In this document: positions 35,192-47,081 of the stretch, in pieces
How the letters are laid out: every line of letters begins with the position of its first letter
How positions within the stretch are numbered: the stretch's first letter is position 1
Notes under the pieces: model-generated
Seen by the model: only the letters and a program-made list of their open reading frames with translations
What the model was told of the DNA's origin: nothing
Databases searched by the model: none
Program-made: the position numbers and the translations under genes
Source: Prinsepia uniflora
Lineage: Eukaryota; Streptophyta; Magnoliopsida; Rosales; Rosaceae
DNA: 64,000 bases
NCBI GenBank assembly: GCA_032719365.1
Contig: CM064876.1
Span: forward strand, 61,065,864-61,129,863
Direction: 5' to 3'

Positions 35192-35321
35192 TTACACTGA
35201 GGTTTGTTGCCTCTAAAGTTCAAACCTGCAGATTTGTTCACAAAAATCTTGTGTTCTCCTCAGCATAACTTTTTCTGCAGTAGCTTGATGCTGTGTTCTC
35301 CCCCATCAAGCTGAAGGCGGG
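35192..35321 (+). pseudogene. Copia element A, last codons of pol and polypurine tract
   Basis: In shifting frames it reads RFVASK, then a DLFTK-like stretch and CSPQHNFFCSSLMLCSPPS, the C-terminal tail after RNase H, ending at AAGCTGAAGGCGGG (polypurine tract) directly before the 3' LTR. Confidence 0.75.
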
Positions 35322-35577
35322 TGTTAGGACAGTTAGGTTAGTTATACAGTTTGTTATGGAGGTTAACTTCCAGCTGTTAATGAGCTGTGAAGAAAAGCCA
35401 GGTGTCACAAGCTCATTTGCTATGATTGTTTTTTGTTTTTCAGTCTCTATAACATGTATATACTGCGACCTTTTGTAAGAACGATGGACGATTCATTTTA
35501 TCATCAATACAACAGTGTCTTTCTTCCTTCTTCTTCATATCTTCTTCTGGTTTTCACTGTATTCTCCTAGGTTTTGA
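35322..35577 (+). repeat. Copia element A, 3' LTR (256 bp)
   Basis: Same length and ends as the LTR at 22649-22904, with about nine substitutions. It is followed by TATGAGGCTAG, the outer end of the MITE. No clear 5-bp target duplication is visible between the outer sides of the two LTRs. Confidence 0.85.
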
Positions 35578-36117
35578 TATGAGGCTAGTTTAATTAAAAA
35601 CATTTTTTTATATTATTTATATATGATTAATTAATTAAATAAATTATTAAAACTATGTTTTTTTAAATACTGAACTTTTACCCTACCATCAAGCTCATTC
35701 GTCATGTAAATCCAAAGTAGGACATTTATTGCTGAGCGTTTTTATCAATTTAGTCAGCGAAATGTCTTCATCGGGCAAAAGTTATTGACTTTTTGCTAAT
35801 ATTACTCGATGAACTTTAGGCAACAGAGTCGTGCATTGAGAAACTTTATGTTACCCATCGAATGCCCTATTTTCATCGTGCAACCTCAAAGCATATAATA
35901 TTGAATTTCATACTCAAAACAATATTCCACAAACTAAGGGAAGAAGAAAATATTAATTGCAGATTGCATATGCCAGTTGCAACCATCTTATTCTTCAATT
36001 AATATTAATAGATAATAGTAAATTTTTAGAATCGTAACTAATTAATGAAAAGCAGCTTAGTTACATGGTCGATCATCAATCTGCTTTCAAAAAATACATG
36101 TATAATAGATAGGCTGT
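35578..36117 (-). other. GLP2 3' flank
   Basis: Near-identical to 19033-19562. It begins with the last bases of the MITE and presumably holds the 3' UTR of GLP2. No separate gene is seen. Confidence 0.6.
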
Positions 36118-36970
36118 TTAATTGTTATCGTACCAGAACTGTTTCTGAAGATTGTCAACCTGCTTTTCATCAATCTGGAATGCCTTGGCTAGAACATCGG
36201 GGTTGATGGGAGGGTTGGACCCGAAGACGGCATTGGCGATGGTGATGACTCCAGGGTTCTGGCTGCTAAGAGCAGCAAGGGCTAGGGCGTTGGAGTGTCC
36301 CACATTGAGTTGGAAGTGAATGAGACCCTCTGGGAACACAAACACGTCTCCCTTATACAACACTTTGGTGAATAGCTTGTTCTTTTGGCCATTAATGTTG
36401 GAGGTCACGAAGCCAACATAGAGTGAGCCTTCGAGGACGACGAGGATTTCCGTGGCACGAGGGTGGGTGTGAGGAGGGTTGAGGCCGTTGGGTGCAAAGT
36501 CTACACGAGCCGCTGATATCCCGAGAGTGTTGAGTCCTCCTATTTGCTCCACATTCGCCGGTGTCACTATTGAACCCAGTGGATTTGAAGTGTTTCCCGC
36601 GTTTCGGAGTCCATCGAAGAAGAAATCATTTGCTGACACCAGCATCGGGTCTTTGCAGAATTTTCCATTCACAAACACTGCTTAATCACAAAGAAATCAA
36701 TCATATATCCAACATTTACTACATAATTAAATTATATAACACGTGCATGGAATGGATAATTAATAATGCATGATCAGCAATGCGCGCAATATGAAACACA
36801 TAATAATTAAGCTATGCATGCATGTACGTACGAGCATTTTGGGTGTTCTTAACTGCGACGCAGAAGTCCTGAAGGGGACTGGGGTCTGAGGCAGAGACAA
36901 GGAGGAGGGTGGCCAGTGCTAACATGGCAACACCAGTTGCAGGGAAATGGGCACCTTTCATGATCATCAT
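36118..36970 (-). CDS. Germin-like protein, subfamily 1 type (GLP2)
   Basis: Exons 36970-36832 and 36677-36118, intron of 154 bp, 232 residues. The gene is nearly identical to GLP1 over coding sequence and intron. The one amino-acid change seen is Ala to Val at residue 220 (KQVDNLQ). Signal peptide, both germin boxes, the four Mn ligands (H116, H118, E123, H167), both cysteines and the KGD motif are intact, so it should be functional if expressed. Its 3' flank meets a Copia LTR and its upstream region holds a solo LTR about 1.1 kb from the ATG, which could alter regulation. The shared Val220 and upstream structure make GLP3 its closest relative. Confidence 0.93.
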
Positions 36971-37440
36971 AATATCCGGAATTTCGAAACCTAATTAATA
37001 AAAATTAGATTATGATTCTTGGTTGAGCTAGAGAATAAGAGATGATTGAAATTGTTGCTGGAACTTGTGTATTTATAGACATATATAGAGAGACTGATGA
37101 ACTGGTCTTGGATTTCCATGTCAATTGCGGCAGGTAAAGACTAAGGATTAATACTGGAAGCAGGTAACGACTAATTATTTATCTTATATATAGGTAGGAT
37201 TGATATTTAGATCGAATAGCAGGTAATAAAGACTCGGTTGCACTTGAATTTCATTAGAAGCTAATAATTACTTATATATTGTGACAGAATATATTATTTT
37301 GCAAGAGCATAATTTGTTTGACTCAGTCTTGATTTTATATATGGTGTTTACTTTTTCAATATCGTGCTTGAAAATAAGTTTTAGTGTTGGATTATAATAT
37401 CTGCTTAATTAAAAGGTACATTTTGCCGAAGGTCTATAAA
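36971..37440 (-). promoter_or_regulatory. GLP2 promoter and upstream region
   Basis: A TATAAATA box on the minus strand lies at about 37070-37077. GCAGGTAA(A/C)GACT repeats occur at 37130 and 37160; the third is altered to GCAGGTAATAAAGACT near 37219. About 190 bp from 37243 to 37430 is present here and in GLP3 but absent in GLP1. Confidence 0.68.
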
Positions 37441-37689
37441 GTGTGTATATATATAATAAGAGTTATGAAGAAGGTGGAACTGTGTTGGACTTGGACGGAT
37501 ACAAAGAGAGAGATCCAGAAAATGAAGGCAATATTAGTATATTATGTATAGTTGAAGTATTCCAATGTGTTATGGATTCAATTATTCAAAATTAGCGAAG
37601 GAGGATCACATATATAATGTGTATCATTCTCTTCATCAAATTAATTAATATATATGCTGACAATGTACCGAGTGCAATCCACATTATGC

Positions 37690-38090
37690 AAAAACAGTCA
37701 TTAGTCGATACTAAAAAAGCTATCGTTTGAAATTAATAAGCAATATTTATGTAAGTGACGTCTATTTGAAATGTATCAGACGACAGTTTTTTTTTTTTTT
37801 GTCGTTTAAAATCTATCAGACGACGGTTGTTCGAAAAACTATCGTAAAAATTTAAAATCTGTCATCTAAAATGTAATCAGATGAAAACTTTTAATAGAAA
37901 TTGTCACCTGATTATATAATATACAAGAGTGTTTTTTACTGTTGCCTAAAATTTAAAAATTGTTGTCTAAAATGTAATCAGACGACGGTTTTTAATAAAA
38001 ACTATCGTCGGATTAAGTCAAAGATGACGGTTTTTAGTTGTTGCCTATAATGTAAAAACTATCGTCTAGAATATAATCATATGACGTTTT
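37690..38090. repeat. TCAGACGAC palindromic repeat block upstream of GLP2
   Basis: At least six direct and inverted copies of ATCAGACGAC-like sequence, including a CAGACGACGGTTTTTAATA unit facing an ACTATCGTCGGATT-like one, spaced by AT-rich stretches. It is closely similar to 62840-63220. Confidence 0.7.
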
Positions 38091-38095
38091 TAAAT

Positions 38096-38678
38096 TGTTG
38101 AATCAATGATTGAACTCGTCGCGAAAAGTCCTCACAATTCCTGCAAACAGTAAACAATTAGCTATCGTTGCTTCGATCGATTTACCCGGGGGGTTGTTCG
38201 ACCAAGAACACTCCGATGCTTAAGTTAGCTTTGAGAGAAGAAAAAGATATACTTCGAAACGAAGAATCAACGTACTTGGAAATGAAATGTGTCTTGCTAT
38301 TTATAGGAAAATCTTGGGAGCCTTGGAGCGTTCTGATTGGTCGGTTGAATATTTAATTAATAAAAAATATATTATTAATTAAATATACTATTTAATAATT
38401 TTAATGATGGTTCATCATGATAGTAATGACAATTATTGTATTTTAATATCAATATTAATTATCCATTATTAAGAATAACGACAATTAATTCTCGGGGAAA
38501 ATATTGATATTACGGAGATTTTAACCCCATCAAATAACGTATTTAACTGGTAAATAGATTATTTAATATACGGGTGTTTTCAAATGATCAGCGTTATTAC
38601 CAGGGGCAATTTAGTCATTTTTGGGAATTACGGGTCACATGGCAGCTCCATAATTTTCGGATGATTTTGGGTTCCACA
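38096..38678 (+). mobile_element. Solo LTR (583 bp) with TSD TAAAT, specific to unit 2
   Basis: It begins TGTTGAATC and ends GGTTCCACA, flanked by TAAAT at 38091-38095 and 38679-38683. The equivalent place upstream of GLP3 (63221-63235) is an uninterrupted empty site with one TAAAT. A TATTTATA box around 38298 suggests plus-strand orientation. The element family was not identified. Confidence 0.9.
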
Positions 38679-38683
38679 TAAAT

Positions 38684-39361
38684 AAAATCGTTTTCCACGA
38701 TAATTGTAGGCGACAGATTTTCAACATCGTCAAGGAAAAGACTCGATGTGTACCTATTATCATATATCATAATTTGATTTATATCTATACATATAAAGCC
38801 AATTGCTTAAAATGGTTAAATTTTCAATAATCCCTAAAATATCCTCACTTTATTAATTTTTCTAAAGAAGGGGTGATTTAATAATTGAGGGTTAAATGAT
38901 AATAGTCTAAAAGTAATTTACTTACAATGTCAAAAAAGTCCTTCCTTAATTAATTTTTTAAAGCAAGACATGATTTATTAATTGGGGGCAAATTAGTAAC
39001 ATTCCAATTCCTTAAATTTCTTATAATTCCAAGAACAACCTTTCTTATAATTCCACACAAATTGAAACTCCCATCTCTTCTGAAAACGTAAAGCGAGCCA
39101 CGAATAAACACGGCTCCATCTCTATCCCAAGAATAGTAACCGCTACATCTCCATCCAAAAAATTGCTAGATATTTGTGCCGTCGGCCGTATCTAGAGGAG
39201 ATCCAAGAGTTCTTGAAAGCAAATGAGGATTGGGCACCAATCCGGAGTAGACCAAAGAGCTGTTGAAGAATTCCTTCGTGTCTCTCAGATCAACGACGAA
39301 GTCAATTCCCTCGGTGATATTGATTTTTTTTTTCAGGATTTAATTCAATTGAGTTGAGGTA
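38684..39361. other. Duplicated intergenic segment; no gene recognised
   Basis: Near-identical to 63231-63904. Short frames around 39070-39350 (with METPISSENVKRATNKHGS in the other copy) resemble no family I recognise. Confidence 0.5.
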
Positions 39362-39429
39362 CACCACTAAAAAAACTAGACTAAAAAAATGAATATTATT
39401 CATGCTTTAAACCAACAAAAGGCACAAAT

Positions 39430-39470
39430 ATTAGTTAATATATATATATATATATATATATGTTGGCAAT
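39430..39470. repeat. TA microsatellite
   Basis: A run of TA dinucleotides within the CACTA subterminal region. It is shorter in the duplicate near 63980. Confidence 0.7.
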
Positions 39471-40699
39471 AAAAATACCCACAATGCAACAACATTGAAA
39501 GGTTCATTTGGATGTTACAGTAGTTTCAACTGCTTATACGACACATTTTTCATGTTTGTGTCTTAGTTATAGGGCACATTTTGAAGACTTTTCGTCTCCA
39601 TTTTGTCTGACATGACTGTCCATGTGTAAGTTTACAAAGAGCACATTTTTTCTGTTTGTGGTATACTTATAGGGCACATATTTTGTTTTTTGTGCCTTGT
39701 GTGTCTGCAACATGTGTTAAACAACAAAGCTCATAATTTTATTATTCAAGGGTTTGGAATAGTATTTGAATATTTTAATAAAATTTAAGTTAGAGCACAA
39801 AAGAAAATTTTGTGCTCAATATTCATTTATTAAAAAAATTTTAAAATTTGAATTAGGTCAATTATAAAAACTCAGTTAATCTTTATACATGAAATTAAAA
39901 TCCCTACTCATATTTATACTAACATACTACACTTTATACACAAATAAAACGCATGTTTACGATGCACTATTATAAATTTAGTCTACAACAATAGAACTGA
40001 TGCTCATCCGATTCTAACATTACACACTTTTAATACCATCTTAGTATGGAAACAAAGAAGGGGCAACTATATGGATTTAAATCAAAATATAAAATCAATA
40101 AGCTAGTAATATACATAAGTAATAATAAATAATAATAACTAAATTACGAACATCACAAAATTAACCTAGTGTAAGATTAATTTTGCATGGCAGCCAACCT
40201 TGTCATACAATCTATTTTAAGCATATTTTCACATCACAACCAACAAAATCATAAAACATTATCATAATAACTAAGTTATCATCTCATAACCAAATAGCAA
40301 TAATGTCAAGTAAACTTAAAAATTCTACTAACATCCAAATACATAATTTACTTCATATAGCAGTCTTCATTCCATAGATGCCAAAGTAACAACATCTAAC
40401 AATTACATGAATCTGCAAACTTAAGACCTGCACATCCTACAAAATACGCTTCCTCCATATTCTAACTGTAGTTGGCTACTAGAAGTGGTGAGATTCGCCC
40501 AATTTTCTTGTTAAAAGATCAATCTGATCAGTCTGCAAACTCAAGACCTGCACATCCTACAAAATACATTGCCATCTTCTTACTATAGTTAGCAACTAGA
40601 AGTTGTGAGATTCACCCCACTTTCTTGTCAAAAGATAAATCTGACTTCTTATGCAGACTTTCCAAAATACCAACTTTTCAAAATTCCAAACTACTCTGC

Positions 40700-41640
40700 T
40701 AATGAACCTTTGAGGCTACACCATATATGATCAAATAAAAAACACAAAAAGATGTCAATGGAAAGGTTACTAACTATAATTTTCACTATGGCAATCAGTA
40801 GTACTTGCGGCTGGGCCATTTGCCAGAGTCTGGCTTCCAATATTTTCGCCAGACATGCAGGTTGTTCTTTGAGTATCATAACTTCCGGATTGCTACTGTG
40901 TCATGGAAATTGAAGGGGTCAGTGCATTCATATTTACTGGTATTCCCACACTAGCCAATAATCCTTTCAATTGCTCAGCCATTTGGAGTTTTGCTTGCCT
41001 CAGATTTTTAGCTTGCTCTTCCCTAAGCTTTTCTATATTCATTTATTGGTCTCATTTTTTTGGGCTGCCTCTTCCTTAATGCGCTCCATCACTTGTTGTG
41101 TTTCCAATGTAGCTTTATTTTGCTTTTCATACGCCTATTTAAGTGCATGAACTTTCTTCAAAATTCTTCTTCGCTCCGTCAAAACTCCAGGTACATCTTT
41201 CCATCGAACACCTATTCCATAACCACGAACAACATTTCGCTTCTATGGACCCATTGCAGCAGTTAAAATCTCATTTCGTACCTCATGTGTTATCGATTCG
41301 CCTCGTTCCCTAACCTCATTCTCTCTTCTATCGAACTCCATCTGCATTTTAGAATATCAAAAAAAAAAAGACAAAGGCCAAGTAAGAATACCTAACTATG
41401 CAACGATACCATGATTAATTTAGATGAAAGTGATACATGGTTAATGATGTGGGCTTCAACTTCAGATACAGCTTTTTATTATGACTTTAGTCCACATTAA
41501 ACCTACCTAAAAAAATTTCTACCTTACCATCATCTCCTTTGAAGCTTCGTCTATAGGTTGTCAATTATTTCCCTTTCCACTAATATGTGTGATCTTAAAG
41601 AACTCCCCGCAATATGGTTCATGTCCATGCTCTTTAACTT
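40700..41640 (-). pseudogene. CACTA tnp1-like (Transposase_24 type) remnant, C-terminal part
   Basis: The minus strand gives, with frame changes, HGHEPYCGEFFKITHISGKG, then GYGIGVRWKDVPGVL, a lysine- and glutamine-rich coiled-coil-like stretch and QLKGLLASVGIPV. This order matches the conserved C-terminal half of plant CACTA tnp1-type proteins. Stops and frameshifts mean it is non-functional. It continues on the far side of the Gypsy-type insertion. Confidence 0.6.
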
Positions 41641-42891
41641 GCCAAACCATATTACGCCTTATTCAAAATATGAAAATTTTAAGATCTAACATGACAGGAC
41701 TCGTCCCTAACTACGACGAAAAATGGACTAGTCCTACTACCATCCGAAAATCTTTTATCGGACAAGGGATTTTATAGTTTTCTTCTCAACTCAAAACCGT
41801 TTAAAAATAAACCAAATTGATTCCACTGTGCGGGGTTTACCGCCCACATCCAACCCACTAAACCCCGTCAAATAGTGGAAGATACTTATTTAACCATAAT
41901 CGGAGTTTCCTTGTTCAACCATGTTTACCATATGTACAAGTATAGCTATCAGGTCAGCTAAATAATCCCAATCCTTCTAATCATCCATTTCTCCTACCAT
42001 AATTACTCAATATTTATTTATGTGACAACAATCATTGCTTGACTATGTTCCTTATTTCTTTCGCTAAATTGCCATTTATAGTATCATTTCGTCATTAATG
42101 AACCAAATAACACATAAATAACAAATAAATAACTTAAAACTTGATTAACCAACATAAATTCCTTGAAACATAACTCCATCATAAGTTCTAATTTCATATT
42201 ATGATTCCATATTCAATTATAACACCAAATCAATCATAAGGATTATATAAATAAATCACCATATATCCAACATTTGATATGTAAATATTCACACGTATTG
42301 ACTAATTATCAACATAATCAGCATATAAGCACTTAATAAAATGCTATTATTCCAGCATTATATTTTTCTATTCCCTAATTCATGCTTACTCAAATTCATC
42401 ATATTATAGGATCAATTAAAGACATTTAACATAAAGAACTAATACTTCAAATGATCATAACTAACTCATAAAGCGTCCATTTAAATCCATTCATGAAGCA
42501 TTGAACTCAGAGCACAAAGAGGGACAAGTTTTGTGTTGGCCGCATTCCTAGAAAACAACCCCCTCCATTCATGCAGCCACACAGATTACTACAATAATTT
42601 ACACAGGATCCTCACAACAATCATCATGAGAAACACTTAGGATACCCACATACTATTAATCCCATATAGCAATCATCAACACACTGCATATACTCATATA
42701 ATCAATTCATTACCAATGCACAAATACCATGATATCACCTTACAAGTTCGCTTGCTAATAGGTATGCCATATACTTACTCATGAATCGGAACCCCAAACT
42801 CAACATCCAAGTCATCATAGATCACACAACTATCTTAATGTTTTTTCCTTGGGGGTCACATTCATTCTACTGATAGATACATCACTCAGAA

Positions 42892-43119
42892 ATTACGGAG
42901 CTTTACCTCGATGTCCGAGTGTGAATAGGCTCAAAAACTATGGAGCTTTACCTCGATGTCTGAGCCACGGCCCCAGTCTTAAGAACTACAGAGCATTACC
43001 TTGACGTTTGAGACTGCCCACAAGTCTCGGGAACTACAGAGTATTACCTCGACGTCCAAGACTATCCACCACAATACCGGTCTCGGGAACTACGGAGCAT
43101 TACCTCGACGTCCGAGACC
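42892..43119. repeat. Five-unit covarying hairpin array
   Basis: Five units share the core AACTACGGAGCATTACCTCGACGT with variations. Their outer arms pair within each unit but differ between units: CACTC/GAGTG, GGCTCA/TGAGCC, AGTCT/AGACT (two units) and GGTCTCGG/CCGAGACC. Each unit is about 40 bp, with irregular spacers. Confidence 0.85.
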
Positions 43120-43963
43120 ATCGACAACCTGTCCAAAACACAAGAATACCATGCCAAGTAGCATATACCAATTCACAATCACAATATCATTCATGACATG
43201 AACCATACATCCACTGAGAACATAATTTTATAACACACATATATTTCCTCAACTCACGAACATCCATATCCTCTTTACTCATATCAACTTCAAAAATCCA
43301 ATTTACCATTCAAAACCTGGGCCTAAGCCTGAAACACATTTACACCATTCCAATATAACAATTTACCAGATTCTCAAAATTCTTTTAAATTTCTAAATCA
43401 TAAAACAATTTAAAATTCCCAAAAACCTTCAATAGTTAAACGAAAATTAAATTCAATTTATTGTCAAAAACCTACTTTCAAGTCATATAAAGTATACCAT
43501 ATCTTTTTGTTTCCAAATCCAAATCGTCAACCGAACATTTATTCCAAAATGCATCATTAATCATTGAATTCTCATAATGCGTCAATAATCATTCCAATTT
43601 TCAAATTTTAACATCAACACCCATTTCATAAAATCTCATAAAACATGCAAGCCTAATATATATTCGAGATTCATTTAATATTTTCAAAAATCATAGACAT
43701 TCATCATTAGAAACTACATTTAAATTATATTTATAACCCTTTAATACTATTGACTCTCATTTCCAATCAAAAATTTAAAAACAAATTTTGAACAAACATC
43801 ATTTGTAAAATCTCATAAAACGTACATTGCAGTGATTATGTCAAAGTTCATTAAAATAATCAAATCGTTAATCACATATCACATAAATTACGTAAAAATA
43901 CTTAAATTACCAATATCATATTTCAAGAATAAAATATCCAATATCCAGGCTCTGATATCAAAT

Positions 43964-45756
43964 TGACATAACCTGTCCCTAACTACCACGAAAATTGGAC
44001 CAGTCCTGCTCCCGTTCGACCATCTTTTGTAGGACAAGGGACTTTATAGTTTTCTTCTCAACTCGAAACCGTTTAAAAATAAACTAAATTGATTCCACCG
44101 TGCAGGGTTTACCGCCCACATCCAACTCACTAAACCCTGTCAAATAGTGGAAGATACTTATTTAACCCTAATTGGAGTTTCCTTGTTCAACCATAATTAC
44201 CATATGTACATGTATAGCTATTAAGTCAGCTAAATAATCCAAATCCTTCTAATCGTCCATTTCTCTTACCATAATTACTCATTATTTATTTATGTGACAA
44301 CAATCATTGCTTGACTATGTTCCTTATTTCTTTTGTTAAATTACCATTTATAGTATCATATTGTCATTAATGAATCAAATAACACATCAATAACAAATAA
44401 ATAACTTAAAACTTGATTAACCAACATAAATTCCTTGAAACATAAATCCATCATAAGTTCTAATTTCATACTATCATTCCATATTCAATTATAACACCAA
44501 ATCAATCATAAGGATTATATAAATAAATCACCATATATCCAACATTTTATATGTAAATATTCACAAGTATTGACTAATTATCGACATAATCATCATATAA
44601 GCACTTAATAAAATGTTATTATTTACATTTAACATAACATATTAATACTTCAAAAGATCATAACTAACTCATAAAACGTCCATTTAAATCCATTCTTGAA
44701 GCATTGAACTCAGAACACAAAGAGGGACAAGTTTTGTGTTGGCTGCTTTCCCATAAAATAGCCCATACACCCCCACGCATTCCCCAAGTGGCTTCACGTG
44801 AAAGCCTCGTGCTGCTACAGGGTTTTACTAAAAACATTGTGCATCAACCCCTCTGCCCGATTTTCACTGTGTTCGGGCTGCCATACCCGACGACTTGACC
44901 CGGTTTTTCTCTCTCATTACACGCCCAATTTCAACATTCTAAACATCCAAATTCATCTAATCCAGCTAAAGAGATGATCTATTTGGTCAGAAGAGAGACA
45001 TGCTTACTAAAAACTCTCTCTATGACCTCCAGCCCTTCTATCATGGCTTCCAGCCATGTCCTCGATGGTTCCAACGGTTTCCTTCTTTTCTTTCCATCTC
45101 GAAATGTTTGCAGGACCTCCAGGAGATGACTAGTGCATCCCTATTCGAGTTCCTTGGTCTTTAATTGGAACCCCGAAAGAAGGTTTCACGGGGTCTACTT
45201 CTTCCTTTCTTTTCCCTGGGTTTCCTCCATCATTCCTCCTGATTTTCTTATCTACTCACTCTCATATCTCTTCATGTGTTCTCACTTCTTCCTTTCCTTC
45301 ATGGCAGATGCCCTCCTCGCAGTTTCCACTATTTCTCTTTTTTTTTTCTTTCTTTTTCGGTTGCTAAGCACTGAACTACTATCTCCAATACACACCCACA
45401 AATATAGAGTTGAATATGGCGGTGGATGAATTTTGAAGAAAATGGGAAAAGTTTCTAGGTAGAAACATATGAATCACATGCTTAAAATTTTAAATTACCA
45501 TTTTACTTTTCATCACATAATTACCATTTTACCCTACATCACTTAATTACCAAAATACCCTTGCACATTTTAGACCTTTATCGGACTTATTTAAAATCTG
45601 ATTTTTGCTTGTCGCCTTTCTACATATTCAGACGCTTGAGACCTTCATAACAGTACCCTCGGTATAGTCATAAGATGTCCTGATCAAAAAATCAACATTT
45701 TGACTTCTTAAGGGAAAACTGGTCATTTCTTATCTTTGTACGTTCGGGGCGTTACA
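43964..45756 (-). repeat. 5' LTR of the non-autonomous Gypsy-type element (1,793 bp)
   Basis: Bounded by TGACATAACC and GGGCGTTACA with a primer-site-like sequence on the left. It carries LTR-like phrases shared with the other LTRs, for example a GATGTCC-like stretch and tracts of noncoding frames. Confidence 0.75.
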
Positions 45757-45779
45757 TAGCATATTAAAATTTGATACTT

Positions 45780-47081
45780 ACATATTCATGTGGTTTCTGT
45801 GCAAATGTGACAGTTCCAGTTATGTGGCTCATGTTCAATTCCTTCCTGTTTTTTTTTTTGTTTCACTCCGTTTCTAGTTCAGTATATAATCACAAAGGTT
45901 ATTATTTCATTAGAATTTTATATATTGGAGATATTATCCTAACAACTCCAATCACAAGTAGACGAAACTGCTTGTTGGAGCTTAACATGACACTAAACTA
46001 GAAGCAGACGCATCATGCAAACAAATATGATTTAACTTATGAAAACAACTAAATAAATTAGCCCTATTTGGCAGTACAATGTATGACAGAAAAAAAAAAC
46101 CACAGATCAAATATGCTTAACTTATGGAAATAAGTAAATAAAATACTCCTACATGGATTGGACATTATTCTATTGTTATTAATTGTAATTAATACATTTA
46201 ACTGCAATGACACATTCAATTTGATTTGTCACTTTTTCATAATAAGAAAATGTGTCATTTTGTATACCTGAAATTTATTATCACCATCCCAACGCTTGAC
46301 TAAATTCGCCCATTGATCAGATGAGACACAAGCATCAGGACAATGAAACCTCTCATCCTGGACAATAAAAGGAGTGTAAAAATCTCTAATTACACTTGCC
46401 CTAAACGATATATATTGATCAATTAGCTTGCTTGTGACTACATCCTTTATTATTGCCTCTTTCTTCACCATCTCAGGATCTTGCCAATCTCGGGTATCCT
46501 ATAATCACAATTTCTTATTATTTATATAAGAGGAATTGATAATATTATAAAAATATTAAGAGAAATTTGAACTCAATTGTAAATTGTTATGCCATACCTT
46601 AATCGCTTCCCATCCTTTGTCCATATGATCAACGTCCTCTAAGTGACACCAGGTTTTAGTGTTCAGCGGAAAATATGAACTGTCATGTGCTAACATTCCT
46701 AAGTACTGAGATCATTTGGGAACTTGCTCAGCTGGTTCTAAGGCCTGACCAACTTCGTTGAAGTGCGACATTTATTTTTTGTCCCTTCCCCAACGTGGTC
46801 TACTGAATCCTCTCCCCTTCTTTTTTCTTTCTCTTGGCAGATGTCGAACCAATTGCATCTTCGACTGCTACTTCTTGTTGACTTTCACAGCCTTGTGAAA
46901 CATTACGATTCATTGTAGGTGCATCAGTTTTTACACCCCTTTGGTCACCTAATGCTCCAATACCTTGCGGATTAGTTCCTTGGCCAGTACTAGTTGGATT
47001 TCCATTATCTTGAAATCCATCTAATGGTGTCTGATGTAGTGTATCTAACCAATCCCCATATCTGTCATTATCCAAATGCAA
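45780..47081 (-). pseudogene. CACTA tnp1-like remnant, N-terminal and central part
   Basis: A frame at 47081-46800 gives GDWLDTLHQTPLDGFQDNGN and a low-complexity, polar N-terminal region. A second, at 46471-46229, gives an IDQYISFRASVIRDFY stretch and SSDQWANLVKRWDGDNKF, resembling the plant tnp1/Transposase_24 region that ends in a WxxLVKRW motif. Introns or lesions separate the pieces, and the Gypsy-type insertion at 41692-45756 cuts off the C-terminus. Confidence 0.6.

Larger units (their letters stand above)
41692..45756 (-). mobile_element. Non-autonomous Gypsy-type element inserted in the CACTA element
   Basis: The left LTR copy starts TGACAGGACTCGTCCC at 41692 and matches the right LTR (43964-45756) only for its first 870 bp or so. 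The right LTR starts TGACATAACCTGTCCC, ends GGGGCGTTACA and has a mutated primer site, TTTGATATCAGAGCC, on its left, so the element is on the minus strand. Outer flanks TAACA (41687) and TAGCA (45757) differ by one base and are a probable TSD. There is no coding region. A five-unit hairpin array lies at 42892-43119. Confidence 0.75.

Noticed and set aside
42892..43119. CRISPR-like spaced repeats
   Set aside because: Plant nuclear context inside an LTR element, irregular spacers and no cas genes.
46229..47081. Separate host genes for the minus-strand frames here
   Set aside because: Motif order and location between a CACTA terminus and tnp2 remnants fit a tnp1-like transposon gene better.
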